A stretch of DNA of 64,000 nt from Pseudoalteromonas nigrifaciens (GTDB taxonomy: Bacteria > Pseudomonadota > Gammaproteobacteria > Enterobacterales > Alteromonadaceae): positions 1,426,001-1,490,000 of the forward strand of contig NZ_CP011036.1 in the NCBI RefSeq assembly GCF_002221505.1, read 5' to 3'. The notes below the pieces were generated by a model. The model made no database searches. It saw nothing but the letters and a program-made list of their open reading frames with translations, and was not told the DNA's origin. The position numbers and the translations under genes are program-made. Shown here piece by piece: positions 1 to 8,909 of this stretch (positions are counted from its first letter, which is position 1; each line of letters starts with the position of its first letter).

Positions 1-378
1 GTGCGTGATAGCGATAAGCCACGTATTGTTGAACTAGCTAGAATCATGACAGACCTTGGTTTTGAAATAGATGCAACAGGTGGTACAGCTGCTGCACTTG
101 AAAATGCTGACATTGCGGTTCGCCGTGTAAATAAAGTATTTGAAGGGCGCCCGCACATTCTTGATAGAATCAAAAGTGGCGAGTATAGCTATATTGTTAA
201 TACCACAGAAGGTCGCCAAGCGATTGAAGATTCGAAGGTGTTACGTCGTGGTGCTTTACAGCACAAAACCAACTATACTACGACCTTAAATGCGGCGTTT
301 GCAAACTGTACAGCAAACCAAGCAGATGACCGTGGGAAGGTGACGTCAGTTCAAGAACTACACCTGCGATTGAACTAA
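1..378 (+). CDS. carB: Carbamoyl-phosphate synthase large subunit, C-terminal fragment
   Basis: This is the last 125 codons of CarB; the gene begins before the window. The fragment is the MGS-like allosteric domain that binds ornithine and UMP in the E. coli enzyme, which makes carbamoyl phosphate for arginine and pyrimidine synthesis. Recognisable blocks are [10 protein letters not shown], the [18 protein letters not shown] stretch and the [12 protein letters not shown] loop, all very close to E. coli CarB. It ends 53 bp before greA, so the two genes may be cotranscribed. The reading frame is open at base 1 and no start is expected here. Confidence 0.97.
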   Translation: MRDSDKPRIVELARIMTDLGFEIDATGGTAAALENADIAVRRVNKVFEGRPHILDRIKSGEYSYIVNTTEGRQAIEDSKVLRRGALQHKTNYTTTLNAAFANCTANQADDRGKVTSVQELHLRLN

Positions 379-387
379 GGAAATGTG

Positions 388-413
388 CCAAGGCCGTTAA
401 ATTGCGGCCTTGG
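388..413 (+). other. Hairpin between carB and greA
   Basis: A perfect 9-bp inverted repeat (388-396 with 405-413, CCAAGGCCG / CGGCCTTGG) closes an 8-nt loop. No T-tract follows, so it does not look like an intrinsic terminator. It ends 18 nt before the greA ATG and could act as an mRNA-processing or stability element. Confidence 0.5.
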
Positions 414-431
414 GATTAAGTGAGAAAAAGT

Positions 432-908
432 ATGCAAACAATTCCGATGACAGTTCGTGGTGCAGATTTACTGCGCAAAGAACTTACCGAATTAAAAACA
501 GTTACCCGTCCTAAAATCGTCAGCGATATTGCAGTTGCACGAGAGCATGGTGACTTAAAAGAGAATGCTGAGTATCACGCTGCGCGTGAGCAACAGGGTT
601 TTTGTGAAGGCCGAATTCAAGAAATTGAAGCTAAGCTTTCAAATGTACAAATAATTGATGTAACTAAAATGCCTAATACCGGCAAAGTTATTTTTGGTAC
701 AACAGTTACTATTGTCAACGTTGAAACTGATGTTGAAGTTAAATACCAGATTGTTGGTGATGACGAAGCAAGTATTAAAGATAATCGTATTTCGGTTAAT
801 TCACCGATCGCACGAGGTTTAATTGGTAAGCAAGCAGATGATGCTGTGAACATTGAAACCCCTAAAGGCACCGTTGAATACGAAATCATCGAGGTTGAGT
901 ATATTTAA
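432..908 (+). CDS. greA: Transcription elongation factor GreA
   Basis: GreA binds the RNA polymerase secondary channel and stimulates cleavage of backtracked transcripts. The protein is 158 aa, the family length. The N-terminal coiled coil carries the hallmark [19 protein letters not shown] block with the acidic tip residues, followed by VIDVTKMPN, and the C-terminal FKBP-like domain has [13 protein letters not shown]. The start at 432 (MQTIPMT) matches E. coli MQAIPMT. An in-frame GTG at 420 would add four residues and is less likely. It follows carB on the same strand and ends at a strong terminator. Confidence 0.97.
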   Translation: MQTIPMTVRGADLLRKELTELKTVTRPKIVSDIAVAREHGDLKENAEYHAAREQQGFCEGRIQEIEAKLSNVQIIDVTKMPNTGKVIFGTTVTIVNVETDVEVKYQIVGDDEASIKDNRISVNSPIARGLIGKQADDAVNIETPKGTVEYEIIEVEYI

Positions 909-930
909 TAACTCACTTTACGTGTAAATA

Positions 931-963
931 AAAGCCAGTGTATTAATACACTGGCTTTTTTGT
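931..963 (+). terminator. Intrinsic terminator after greA
   Basis: A perfect 28-bp palindrome (931-958) forms a stem with AAAGCCAGTGTA / TACACTGGCTTT and is followed by a T-run. Confidence 0.9.
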
Positions 964-1060
964 TTTAAAGTGTTTAAAAGTGTTAAAACAGCCCTTATAA
1001 ATTGGCCTTAAAAATTTTACTTTGTTACCATATACAGGCTGCAAATTAAGCAGTTTACTC

Positions 1061-1430
1061 GGAGATATTTATGAACGATACCGACCATCCCTCTAGATTG
1101 AGGGCAGAAAAATAACCCGTATTGGTATTTATCTTCTATAAATCTACCTAAGCGGTAGAGTAATTTTATTCTTTCCTATTTTTCTTCTCTCAGACACCTA
1201 GATATAAATAATGAAATTAGCCTTATTAAAGTGCTGATTATAGTTACTAGTACGCTGGTATTTTAATCAGTCATATAGTTTCATTATTTGATGGTCGTTA
1301 CCTTATGCTAATGTGTTTTACTCCTAATTAATGGCTATTAGCTAATCAGTAGTTTTAACTGTTTGAACGCCATGTTATTAATTTAAATAAAATACAATTA
1401 GCCTAGCATTAGCCAATCGGGAGATTCGCC
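1061..1430 (+). promoter_or_regulatory. Long structured leader of mgtE
   Basis: This is a roughly 370-nt untranslated region before mgtE, far longer than the other leaders nearby. It starts with a Shine-Dalgarno (GGAG, 1061-1064) and a 14-codon ORF. Short hairpins follow at 1089-1104 (CCCTC/GAGGG) and 1144-1158 (CTACC/GGTAG), then a pyrimidine-rich, C-containing tract at about 1167-1199. This layout (leader peptide, hairpins, possible Rho-entry tract, Mg2+ transporter) resembles the mgtA/mgtL arrangement. It does not match the M-box consensus as I know it. The function is inferred. Confidence 0.45.
1071..1115 (+). CDS. Putative 14-aa leader peptide upstream of mgtE
   Basis: The ORF encodes MNDTDHPSRLRAEK and ends at TAA. 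GGAG lies 6 nt upstream of the ATG, a good ribosome-binding site. Acidic residues and a proline come first, then basic residues, as in E. coli MgtL ([17 protein letters not shown]). In MgtL the acidic/Pro start makes translation sensitive to low Mg2+ by ribosome destabilisation. Its position before a Mg2+ transporter gene fits the same logic, but the ORF is short enough to occur by chance. Confidence 0.4.
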   Translation: MNDTDHPSRLRAEK

Positions 1431-2276
1431 ATGACGGTAATGAGCAAAAACTACGTAGAAAATAACCCACACTTTTCTCAAGCAGAAATAGGGGCGGCTA
1501 GAAAAGTGTTTTTAGCGCACAGCTATAATAAACAAGTGCACTTATTAACAATAATGGATGTTGAAGAAGCGGTTGCTATTTTACAGCACTGTTCAATTAC
1601 TTATGTACAAGACTTAATAAGTCGTTTAGAAAAAGACGGTTACGACAAACTCGCTCGACACTATGCGCATCAGTTGGGTTTTATTCACTCAGAAGTTGAA
1701 ACAGCGCAAAGTTATTTAAATACCTCGGCACTGGGGCATGTGCAGCAGCGTATTGGCTGGATCATAGTATTAGCGTTATTAGGTATAGTGTCTGGGTTAA
1801 TTATTACTCAATACGAAGACACATTAAGCCAGTTAGTATTGTTGGCAGTGTACATGCCGGTTATTGCGGCTGCGGGCGGTAACACAGGCTCACAAGCGGC
1901 TACTTTGGTAATACGGGCGTTAGCAACAGGCGAGCTGAAAAAAAGACAATGGTTTGCTGTGTTTCTTAAAGAAAGCCAAATTGCAGTGTGTCTTGCGTTA
2001 GCGGTGGCGGGCGTAATGGTTATTCGCATCTTATTTTTTAGCGATGTTAAATCTGCCGGTGGGTTCGATTTAAATATAATTGCGATGGCCATCGCAGTGG
2101 CATTGTTTATTCAGGTAACTATTTCTACTACGCTAGGGGGGTTATTACCTATTTTAGCGCGGGCACTTAAGCTAGACCCCGCGGTATTAGTGAGCCCTGT
2201 ATTGGCATCAATTGTTGATATATCGGGGATGTGGATTTACTTTACCGTAGTTAACTATTTTTTAGAAATTGGTTAA
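1431..2276 (+). CDS. mgtE: MgtE-like magnesium channel lacking CBS domains
   Basis: The 281-aa protein has a soluble N-terminal helical part (about 1-105) and a five-helix membrane domain (about 110-280). The membrane domain carries the MgtE signature MPVIAAAGGNTGSQAATLVIRAL, which in Thermus MgtE forms the Mg2+ pore. The CBS pair that gates typical 450-aa MgtE proteins is absent, so gating must differ or be simpler. GGGAG upstream of the ATG at 1431 supports the start. A second ATG four codons in is possible. It is a single gene behind a long leader. Mg2+ or Co2+ transport is inferred from the family. Confidence 0.85.
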   Translation: MTVMSKNYVENNPHFSQAEIGAARKVFLAHSYNKQVHLLTIMDVEEAVAILQHCSITYVQDLISRLEKDGYDKLARHYAHQLGFIHSEVETAQSYLNTSALGHVQQRIGWIIVLALLGIVSGLIITQYEDTLSQLVLLAVYMPVIAAAGGNTGSQAATLVIRALATGELKKRQWFAVFLKESQIAVCLALAVAGVMVIRILFFSDVKSAGGFDLNIIAMAIAVALFIQVTISTTLGGLLPILARALKLDPAVLVSPVLASIVDISGMWIYFTVVNYFLEIG

Positions 2277-2298
2277 ATCAAAAGTTTTAGGTTTATAT

Positions 2299-2340
2299 GT
2301 TTTGCGCTAATCACTTAACACTCAGTAATTAGCGCAAAAC
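2299..2340 (+). terminator. Hairpin after mgtE, possible terminator
   Basis: A 13-bp inverted repeat (GTTTTGCGCTAAT, 2299-2311, with ATTAGCGCAAAAC, 2328-2340) lies 22 bp after mgtE. The following T-run is short, so termination efficiency is uncertain. Confidence 0.55.
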
Positions 2341-2483
2341 TTAGTTTGAATTTATTCTTGCACATTTCCCCCTCTACCAATTACTTTTAACTAAAATTTC
2401 TTTAGGTTATTCATCTGCCATCAATTTGATCTATGCTGATATGGAGCAATACGGTTTAACGTCCTCTCAAATAAGGATAAATA

Positions 2484-3542
2484 ATGGCTAATATACTTTA
2501 CCCGGCACCTTTAAAAGTAGGTTCTAAAATTGCGGTGTGTTCGCTTTCAGAAGGGATCGCGGCTAAATATCATGCTCGTTTAGAGAGTGTAATAAACGGT
2601 TTAAAACAGCGTGGCTATGAAGTAATTGAGGGGGCGTTTTTACGGCGCAGCGAAGCAACAGCAGAATTAGCTACCAAAGCCCATGCAGAGCAGTTAATGG
2701 GCTTTTTAGTTGACGATAGTATTGATGCAATTATGCCTCCCTTTGGTGGCGAACTTGCGATGGAAATACTGCCGCAACTTGATTTTAATGCTATTAAACA
2801 GGCTAAACCCAAATGGCTTGTGGGGTTTTCAGATGTGAGTACTGTGGCCTGTGCACTCACTGCTAAATGCCAATGGGCAACGCTGCATTGTGCCAATTTA
2901 ATGCAATTGCACCCAAACGAAAAAAGCCCGTATTGCTTACAAATATTTGAAACCCTAAGTTATGCAGCAAATAGTGAGTTTACACAGGCACCATCAACAC
3001 ATTATCAAAAAGTAGCCCCCGATTATGCACAGCACCCAGAAGCCTTATTTAATTATACCGAGACGACTCAGTGGCAATGCTTAAATTACTTTGATCAGCG
3101 TACTATCGAAATGTCGGGGCGTTTATTTGGAGGCTGCCTAGATACCGTGGGTTTATTACTCGATTCACCATTTTTAGACCTGCATGAATTTAAAAAGCAC
3201 AGCGCGCCCGAAGGGCTAATTTTATACTTAGAAAATTCAGAGTTAACCCCCACTACTGTAGCGCGATTTTTACTGTCGTTAAAACTAGCCGGTATATTTG
3301 ACGACATTAACGGCATAATTATCGGCCGCAGTGAAATTACACAAGGCAAAAACCCCGAATTTGACTATCGCCACGCATTAAATGTAGCGCTTGGGGGCTG
3401 TATGTTTCCGGTTATTATAGATGCAGATATAGGCCATATTGCACCTAACTTAAATTTAATTAACGGTGCTACTTGCACATTAATTGCCGATATAAACGAA
3501 GGCAGAGTAATAAAAGCATCATTAAATACGTCGCTCTCTTAA
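2484..3542 (+). CDS. S66-family serine peptidase (LD-carboxypeptidase/MccF-like)
   Basis: This is a 352-aa S66 peptidase. The family includes LD-carboxypeptidase A, which trims murein tetrapeptides, and MccF, which inactivates microcin C-type acyl-adenylates. The nucleophile is Ser116 in GFSD, and the partners are Glu250 in LYLEN and His318 in DIGHIAPN. Length and the N-terminal SLSEG motif are closer to the MccF branch than to LdcA. There is no signal peptide, which suggests a cytoplasmic enzyme. A good Shine-Dalgarno (AAGGATAA) precedes the ATG. The substrate cannot be decided from sequence. Confidence 0.85.
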   Translation: MANILYPAPLKVGSKIAVCSLSEGIAAKYHARLESVINGLKQRGYEVIEGAFLRRSEATAELATKAHAEQLMGFLVDDSIDAIMPPFGGELAMEILPQLDFNAIKQAKPKWLVGFSDVSTVACALTAKCQWATLHCANLMQLHPNEKSPYCLQIFETLSYAANSEFTQAPSTHYQKVAPDYAQHPEALFNYTETTQWQCLNYFDQRTIEMSGRLFGGCLDTVGLLLDSPFLDLHEFKKHSAPEGLILYLENSELTPTTVARFLLSLKLAGIFDDINGIIIGRSEITQGKNPEFDYRHALNVALGGCMFPVIIDADIGHIAPNLNLINGATCTLIADINEGRVIKASLNTSLS

Positions 3543-3548
3543 TTGGCT

Positions 3549-3578
3549 TTGAATAACGTGCCGATACAGGGGTATAAT
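3549..3578 (+). promoter_or_regulatory. Predicted sigma-70 promoter for the ribB transcript
   Basis: TTGAAT (3549-3554) and a perfect TATAAT (3573-3578) are separated by 18 bp, about 32 bp upstream of the riboswitch. Confidence 0.6.
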
Positions 3579-3609
3579 AAGCTGGCTTTTATAATTCGTT
3601 ATTTAAGTA

Positions 3610-3784
3610 CATTCTCAGGGCGGGGCGAAATTCCCCACCGGCGGTATGTTTAATTACTATTTTAATTACATTTGTAGTGTTTAAATAAGCCCGCGAGCGC
3701 TTTGTTGTTTTATATAATATCAAAGGTCAGCAGATCTGGTGAGATGCCAGAGCCGACGGTTACAGTCCGGATGAAAGAGAATAT
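3610..3784 (+). promoter_or_regulatory. FMN riboswitch (RFN element)
   Basis: The conserved RFN blocks are present in order: TTCTCAGGGCGGGGCGAAATTCCCC, split here as the TCTCAGGGCGGGG strand and its ATTCCCCACCGGCGG partner; a variable arm; then AGCCCGCGAGCGC, GGTCAGCAGATCTGGTG, AGAGCCGACGGTTACAGTC and GGATGAAAGAGAA. It binds FMN and lowers expression of the riboflavin gene that follows, ribB. The last aptamer strand pairs with the first (TTCTC/GAGAA). No terminator separates it from ribB, which suggests control of translation start. Confidence 0.95.
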
Positions 3785-3909
3785 GGCTTAAATATAGCGT
3801 TAATAGTGCGTGGCTTTTGGCTGTGTGCTATTTATGTTTTTTAATTTAAGTTATTGTTGGTACTTATACTTTAATGCTTTTAGAGTTTATTTTATCGATC
3901 CTTTCAGTG

Positions 3910-3937
3910 TCCTGAATCTATTTATTTTTAATCAGGA
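3910..3937 (+). promoter_or_regulatory. Possible Shine-Dalgarno sequestering hairpin of the ribB riboswitch
   Basis: TCCTGA (3910-3915) can pair with TCAGGA (3932-3937), which contains the AGGA ribosome-binding site of ribB, across a 16-nt A/T-rich loop. This would be a simple translational expression platform. Confidence 0.45.
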
Positions 3938-3942
3938 ATATA

Positions 3943-4599
3943 ATGATGATTCAGTCTCTACTTACTCAATTTGGCGAGCCGTTAACGCGCGTCGAAAATG
4001 CCATTACCGCACTACAGCAAGGCCAAGGCGTATTGGTTGTTGATGACGAAAACCGTGAAAACGAAGGTGACTTTGTATTTTCAGCCGAGCATTTAACCAC
4101 CGCCCAAATGGCTGAGATGATCCGCGAAGGCAGCGGCATTGTGTGTTTATGCATGGGGGAGGAGCGCATAAAACAGCTCGATCTACCGCAAATGGTTACT
4201 CATAACACCAGTCAAAACAATACCGCTTACACCATAACCATTGAGGCCAAAGAGGGCGTAACTACTGGCGTTTCTGCAGCCGATAGAGTTACAACGATTA
4301 AAGCCGCCACAGCCGACAATGCTAAACCTGAGGATTTATCGCGCCCAGGGCATGTATTTGGCTTAAAAGCTAAAACGGGTGGAGTACTGGTACGCCGTGG
4401 TCATACCGAAGCATCTGTAGATTTAATGCAACTTGCGGGTTTAAAGCCGTTTGGCGTTATTTGCGAGCTAACTAACCCCGATGGCTCAATGGCGCGTTTA
4501 CCTGAGGTGAGCGGTTATGCAAATAAGCATAATATGCCAGTGGTATCGATAGAGGATTTAGTGCAGTACATTCAAATTGCACAACAAAAAGTAAGTTAA
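3943..4599 (+). CDS. ribB: 3,4-dihydroxy-2-butanone 4-phosphate synthase
   Basis: RibB converts ribulose 5-phosphate to L-3,4-dihydroxy-2-butanone 4-phosphate and formate, the four-carbon unit of riboflavin. It is a stand-alone 218-aa enzyme (no RibA fusion), as in E. coli. Visible blocks are [10 protein letters not shown] (acidic metal/substrate loop), [28 protein letters not shown] and [11 protein letters not shown]. Two adjacent ATGs (3943 and 3946) lie 5 and 8 nt after AGGA; the second gives MIQS and is equally plausible. FMN feedback through the upstream riboswitch is expected. Confidence 0.97.
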   Translation: MMIQSLLTQFGEPLTRVENAITALQQGQGVLVVDDENRENEGDFVFSAEHLTTAQMAEMIREGSGIVCLCMGEERIKQLDLPQMVTHNTSQNNTAYTITIEAKEGVTTGVSAADRVTTIKAATADNAKPEDLSRPGHVFGLKAKTGGVLVRRGHTEASVDLMQLAGLKPFGVICELTNPDGSMARLPEVSGYANKHNMPVVSIEDLVQYIQIAQQKVS

Positions 4600-4609
4600 C
4601 TGCAATAAA

Positions 4610-4645
4610 AAACCCCTGTTTAATTAAATTAAACAGGGGTTTAAA
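4610..4645. terminator. Bidirectional terminator between ribB and the nitroreductase
   Basis: A 16-bp inverted repeat (4610-4625 with 4627-4642, core ACCCCTGTTTAATT) is flanked by A and T runs on opposite sides. It serves the convergent ribB and nfsB-like genes. Confidence 0.85.
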
Positions 4646-4671
4646 TTATTAAAAACGGGCGATAAACGCGA

Positions 4672-5328
4672 TTATAAAACCTGAATTACTTGCTCAGCGT
4701 CTAAACGCGATTTAGGTAACTTAGCATTATAGTCCTCAGCGCTATCGTGATAGCCCAGCGCTAATGCGACATCACATACGTAACCATCTAATTCTTTCGC
4801 AAAAATTTCACCAAGTAACTGCGCATCTACGCCTTCCATTGGGGTAGAGTCAATGCCTAAACGAGCAGCTGCGTGCATGGTATTACCAAGTGCAATGTAA
4901 GTTTGCGCTTTAGTCCAAGTTGCATTATTGCCTTGCTCATCGGTATTCATATCTACAAACGCAAACGCGCCAAAAGCTTGTTCACGGTTTTCGCTTTGCG
5001 TGCGACCATTTTTAATATCTGTGTCTATAACGTGTGCGTAATCATCACGGGTATAGTTAGTTTTGTGAGCAAAAAGCACAATATGCGATGCTGTTTTTGC
5101 GTGCTTTTGATTAAACTGAAACATATTTGCAAAGCTGTCATGAAAACGTTGCTTAGCTTGATCAGACTCAATAACAATAAACTTCCACGGTTGTGAGTTA
5201 ATTGATGAAGGCGATAAACGCATAGCTTCATAAATTACGTTAAGGTCGTGATCGCTAATACGTTTAGCTGCATCATAATGTTTGGCCGTGTGGCGTTTTT
5301 CTAAATCGCTAATAATAGGGTGAGTCAT
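4672..5328 (-). CDS. nfsB: NfsB-like FMN-dependent nitroreductase
   Basis: This 218-aa oxygen-insensitive NAD(P)H nitroreductase aligns with E. coli NfsB end to end. It has the N-terminal RHTAKHYD block (FMN phosphate contact), LSPSSINSQPWKFIV, PMEGVDA and the C-terminal GYHDSAEDYNAKLPKSR. Such enzymes reduce nitroaromatics and quinones using bound FMN. GGAG precedes the ATG. It is divergent from a LysR regulator, a common pair in which the regulator controls the reductase. It lies beside the FMN-regulated ribB gene, which may be coincidental. Confidence 0.92.
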   Translation of the reverse strand: MTHPIISDLEKRHTAKHYDAAKRISDHDLNVIYEAMRLSPSSINSQPWKFIVIESDQAKQRFHDSFANMFQFNQKHAKTASHIVLFAHKTNYTRDDYAHVIDTDIKNGRTQSENREQAFGAFAFVDMNTDEQGNNATWTKAQTYIALGNTMHAAARLGIDSTPMEGVDAQLLGEIFAKELDGYVCDVALALGYHDSAEDYNAKLPKSRLDAEQVIQVL

Positions 5329-5496
5329 GGTTTTCTCCGGGTAAATTTAACTTTAAAACAATCATACTTAACAGATAAAAATTAACGATTGGTTAGAGTA
5401 ATAAGTGCTTAGTGCGAATGGCAGCTAATATACGCTTTGCTTTGTGAAAAATAAACAGCATAATAATTGAAACATTATCAAATAAAAATAGATAAT

Positions 5497-6432
5497 ATGC
5501 AGATAGACGATCTTAAACTTATTTTAAAAGTTGCAGAATTTAGAAGCATTACTTTAGCCGCAGCAAAATGCGATATGCGCACCGCAACCGCGAGTGCTGC
5601 CATTAAACGTGTAGAGTTAGCCCTTGGCAGTGAGCTGTTTATAAGAACAACACGCCACTTACGCCTTTCGGCAGCGGGTGAGCGTTACATTCCTCAGTGT
5701 GAGCAAGCACTTGCAGTGCTAGAGCAAGCAAAACAAAACCTCAAAGGCGAACATGATGAAATTGAGGGAGAGCTGCGCGTTGCACTGTCATCAGATTTTG
5801 GGCGTAATTTAGTGATCCCCTGGATTGATGAGCTTATGGATAATTATCCTAAACTCAGTTTAAGAACGCATATAAGCGACAGTAACGTTGATTTTTATCG
5901 TGATTCGGTGGATATAGCGCTGCGTTATGGATCTCCGAGCGATACTAATATGTATGGTTTTAAAATTTGTAATGTACCACGGCTCCTTTGCGCCACTAAA
6001 GAATACTTAATAGCACATGGTAGCCCCAATCACCCAGACGAATTGAATCGTCATCAGGGCATGTTTTATCAACTACAAGACATTATAAATAACAGCTGGG
6101 AATTTACCGACGGGCAAAGTAAGTTTAAAGTTAAAATGCAAGGTAAGCGTGCCTCTAACGATGGCGATTTAGTTAGGCGCTGGTGCGTTGCAGGTAAGGG
6201 GCTGGCGGTTAAGTCAGCGCTCGATATAGCAGATGATTTACTGGCCGATAGGGTGGTTACGGTGATGCCAAATTATCAACATGTTAGCGGTGAGTTATGG
6301 CTTATTTGCCCAAGCAGGCAGTCGATTACTCCCGCGGTGCGTTTACTGCGCGATGTGTGCCGTGAAAAATGCCGCACAATTTTAAAACAGTTAATTGCCA
6401 AAGGTATTATTGATAAAAGTGTATTGGACTAG
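5497..6432 (+). CDS. LysR-type transcriptional regulator
   Basis: This is a 311-aa LysR protein: N-terminal winged helix-turn-helix (about 1-60, LILKVAEFRSITLAAAKCDMRTATASAAIKRVE, with Arg/Thr where most members have Gln-Ser) and a periplasmic-binding-protein-like effector domain. The in-frame TTG at 5467 would add ten residues; ATG 5497 (MQIDDLKL) matches family N-termini better. It is transcribed away from the nitroreductase, so it probably controls that gene and itself. The effector is unknown. Confidence 0.88.
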   Translation: MQIDDLKLILKVAEFRSITLAAAKCDMRTATASAAIKRVELALGSELFIRTTRHLRLSAAGERYIPQCEQALAVLEQAKQNLKGEHDEIEGELRVALSSDFGRNLVIPWIDELMDNYPKLSLRTHISDSNVDFYRDSVDIALRYGSPSDTNMYGFKICNVPRLLCATKEYLIAHGSPNHPDELNRHQGMFYQLQDIINNSWEFTDGQSKFKVKMQGKRASNDGDLVRRWCVAGKGLAVKSALDIADDLLADRVVTVMPNYQHVSGELWLICPSRQSITPAVRLLRDVCREKCRTILKQLIAKGIIDKSVLD

Positions 6433-6552
6433 CCATTTATTTACGCTTGATAATTTTAAGTGTAGGGTATAAATATAAGGCTTTAGCTTAAGGTGGTAAA
6501 TATTAAGTCGGGCAGTTAAATTTAAATAAAGGACTTTTAATAAGGTGTGCTT

Positions 6553-7176
6553 ATGGATTATTTAGTTGCAACCGTATTTTTTGCTGTATCAGCTTCGGTC
6601 ACTCCTGGGCCAAATAACATCATGCTTATGACCTCAGGGGTAAATTTTGGCGTGCGAAAAAGCCTACCTTTACTTACGGGGATCTGTATTGGTTTTGCCT
6701 TAATGATACTACTGATAGGCTTAGGCTTTGGGCAATTATTTGCGTTGTTCCCTAATTTGCATTTAATTATTAAGTGCTTAGGAACACTGTACTTGCTGTA
6801 TTTAGCATGGCTTATTGCTAAATCTGGCAGTGTAAACTCAACAAACAGTCAAACCAAGCCGCTTACTTTTATAAAAGGAGCACTATTTCAGTGGGTAAAT
6901 GGTAAAGCATGGGTTGTAGCCACTGGTGCTATTGCGGCGTTTACAACCGTTGGCGCAGGTTATTACGGGCAAAGTTTTACATTAGCGCTGACGTTTTTGT
7001 TGGTTGCTTTTCCGTGTGCAGGAGTATGGTTGTTTTTTGGTACATTATTAAAGCAAGTATTAAAGTCTGAACGTTATAGACGCTACTTTAATTATACTAT
7101 GTCGGCGTTACTGGTTTTATCGGTAGCACCTGTGGTGAAAGAAATTACGCTGCAGGTATTCTCCCAAGGCGTTTAA
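6553..7176 (+). CDS. LysE/RhtB-family amino-acid exporter
   Basis: This 207-aa inner-membrane exporter has about six hydrophobic segments. The family signature SVTPGPNNIMLMTSG lies near the N-terminus and an FQWVNGKAWV motif in the middle. LysE/RhtB members export amino acids or related metabolites with proton exchange. The start at 6553 has AAGG 7 nt upstream. The in-frame GTG at 6547 is less likely. It is a single gene and the substrate is not predictable. Confidence 0.87.
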   Translation: MDYLVATVFFAVSASVTPGPNNIMLMTSGVNFGVRKSLPLLTGICIGFALMILLIGLGFGQLFALFPNLHLIIKCLGTLYLLYLAWLIAKSGSVNSTNSQTKPLTFIKGALFQWVNGKAWVVATGAIAAFTTVGAGYYGQSFTLALTFLLVAFPCAGVWLFFGTLLKQVLKSERYRRYFNYTMSALLVLSVAPVVKEITLQVFSQGV

Positions 7177-7238
7177 ACAAAACACCCTGAGAGCAAATTT
7201 AATCAATAAGAAGTCAATGGGCCTAGGCTCGACCATTT

Positions 7239-8909
7239 TTAAAAGTCGGGCGCTACTTCAAACTCTAACTGCTGATGATTAATCGGGTGGCAAAACGATA
7301 AGTACTCGGCATGTAAATGTAATCTATTGGCTTTTTCACCGTAGTGATCATCACCAACTATGGGCATATTTAAGCCTAACTTATGCGCGCAATGTACTCT
7401 TAGCTGGTGCGTACGCCCCGTTTTAGGGTAAAGGTGCAAGCGGGTAATATTCTCTTTTCGCTCTAACACCTGCCAAGTAGTAAGGGATGCTTTACCGTGT
7501 TGATAACACACTAATTGGCGCGGTTTGTCATCAAAATCTAAGCGCAGAGGTAAATCAATTGTGCCACTATTTTCAACTACATTTCCGGCAACTAAAGCAA
7601 CGTAACGTTTTTCTATGGTACGCTCTATAAACTGTTTTTGCAGGGCTTTATGCGCTCTTTTATTGAGTGCAATAATTAATAACCCTGATGTTGACATATC
7701 TAAGCGATGCACAATGAGCGGGCCGGTAGCATGTGGAAATTGTGTTTTAATGCGCAAATAAACCGAGTCTTCAATATTAACCCCAGGAACGGACAAAAAT
7801 TCAGCTGGTTTATTGATCACTAATATGTCCTGATCTTGGTAAATAATAGTTAAATCTTTACCAATAGCAGGGTTGATCAATAATGGATTTTCTTCTACAT
7901 GTAAGCCTTTGAGCATATGCCCTAAAATGGGTTGGCATTTACTATAACAAGACGGGTAGTAATGTTTATGATGCCTAATAGCTGATTTAGGCGCAGCGCC
8001 CCACCAAAATTCTGCCAAAGCTAAAGGTTTTAAATTATGTTGATACGCATATTGCAATAACTTAGGCGCGGCGCAATCTCCTGCACCTGCTGGTGGCGTA
8101 TGCTCAGGCAAGGGTGCAAAAATAGCGTTTAGATCTTTAGTTTCTTTATTAGCATTTAAAAATTGGTATTGCGCAAACAGCTTTTTTTGTAAGCTTTTAG
8201 AAAGTGTTTTACGACGTTTTTTTAAGTGTGCAATTTCATCAGTAATATTATTTAGAGCTTGCTGCAGGGTGTCGAGTTTACTTTGCCATTGCTGCTTTAG
8301 TGCTTGCAGTTGCTTTTTTTCGACAATACTTTGCCCAGCTAACTGAATTTTTAGCTGCTCAAAGTCAGTTGGGGATAACTGAGTGCTTGCATCAGTGCGT
8401 TGTTGTTTACGCATTCGGCGGCTAACTTGCATTAACGCTTGCTGCGCTTCTAACTGCTGCTGATAAGTGGCATTGGCTTGGTTAAATGCGTTATTAAGAG
8501 TGCTAAATTGCTCACTATTTTCTAGCTGCTCAATTTGGGCGTTAATATTATTAATAATGCTGCTTTGTGCTAAATACTCAGCATCGTGTAGCTGCATATC
8601 GGCCACGGCAGGTACAAAGTTAATTTTACTGCTTACGCCCTCAAGTTGCCCCGAGTAAGCGGCTAAATAACCAAGCTGTTGCTGATTATTTTGCACCACG
8701 AGTACGCCAAACATTTTACCCGACTCTTCATTATTAGCTGGGTTTGCCAAGTACTCTAACTGTGTTTCGAGCTGTTGTTGCAACTGCTCGGTTGCTGCTA
8801 CAGCAATTGCTTTAGGCTCATAGTAAAAAGGAAAAGTAAATTTATCTGGTAGCGCCATGTGATTTACAGGCGCTGAAAATGGCGTAAAGCAAGTAGCAAT
8901 ATTTGGCAT
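7239..8909 (-). CDS. Long-form RluA-family pseudouridine synthase
   Basis: The 556-aa protein has an RluA-type catalytic domain in its C-terminal part, with catalytic Asp404 in HRLDMSTSGLL and the downstream GRTHQLRVH and VGDDHYG motifs. It isomerises uridine in rRNA or tRNA. The N-terminal 300 residues are unusual for bacterial RluA: an FTPF motif, a long Gln-rich coiled coil (about residues 110-260) and a PxGAGDCAAPKLL-QYA segment. The latter is typical of the long RluA-like proteins of Vibrio and Alteromonadales. ATG 8909 is preferred to TTG 8951, but neither has a strong Shine-Dalgarno. Confidence 0.88.
   Translation of the reverse strand: MPNIATCFTPFSAPVNHMALPDKFTFPFYYEPKAIAVAATEQLQQQLETQLEYLANPANNEESGKMFGVLVVQNNQQQLGYLAAYSGQLEGVSSKINFVPAVADMQLHDAEYLAQSSIINNINAQIEQLENSEQFSTLNNAFNQANATYQQQLEAQQALMQVSRRMRKQQRTDASTQLSPTDFEQLKIQLAGQSIVEKKQLQALKQQWQSKLDTLQQALNNITDEIAHLKKRRKTLSKSLQKKLFAQYQFLNANKETKDLNAIFAPLPEHTPPAGAGDCAAPKLLQYAYQHNLKPLALAEFWWGAAPKSAIRHHKHYYPSCYSKCQPILGHMLKGLHVEENPLLINPAIGKDLTIIYQDQDILVINKPAEFLSVPGVNIEDSVYLRIKTQFPHATGPLIVHRLDMSTSGLLIIALNKRAHKALQKQFIERTIEKRYVALVAGNVVENSGTIDLPLRLDFDDKPRQLVCYQHGKASLTTWQVLERKENITRLHLYPKTGRTHQLRVHCAHKLGLNMPIVGDDHYGEKANRLHLHAEYLSFCHPINHQQLEFEVAPDF

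Noticed and set aside
388..413. Hairpin after carB as a terminator
   Set aside because: There is no T-tract and greA follows 18 nt later; listed only as a hairpin.
1061..1430. M-box (ykoK) Mg2+ riboswitch before mgtE
   Set aside because: I cannot find the conserved M-box core strands; the leader-peptide reading fits better.
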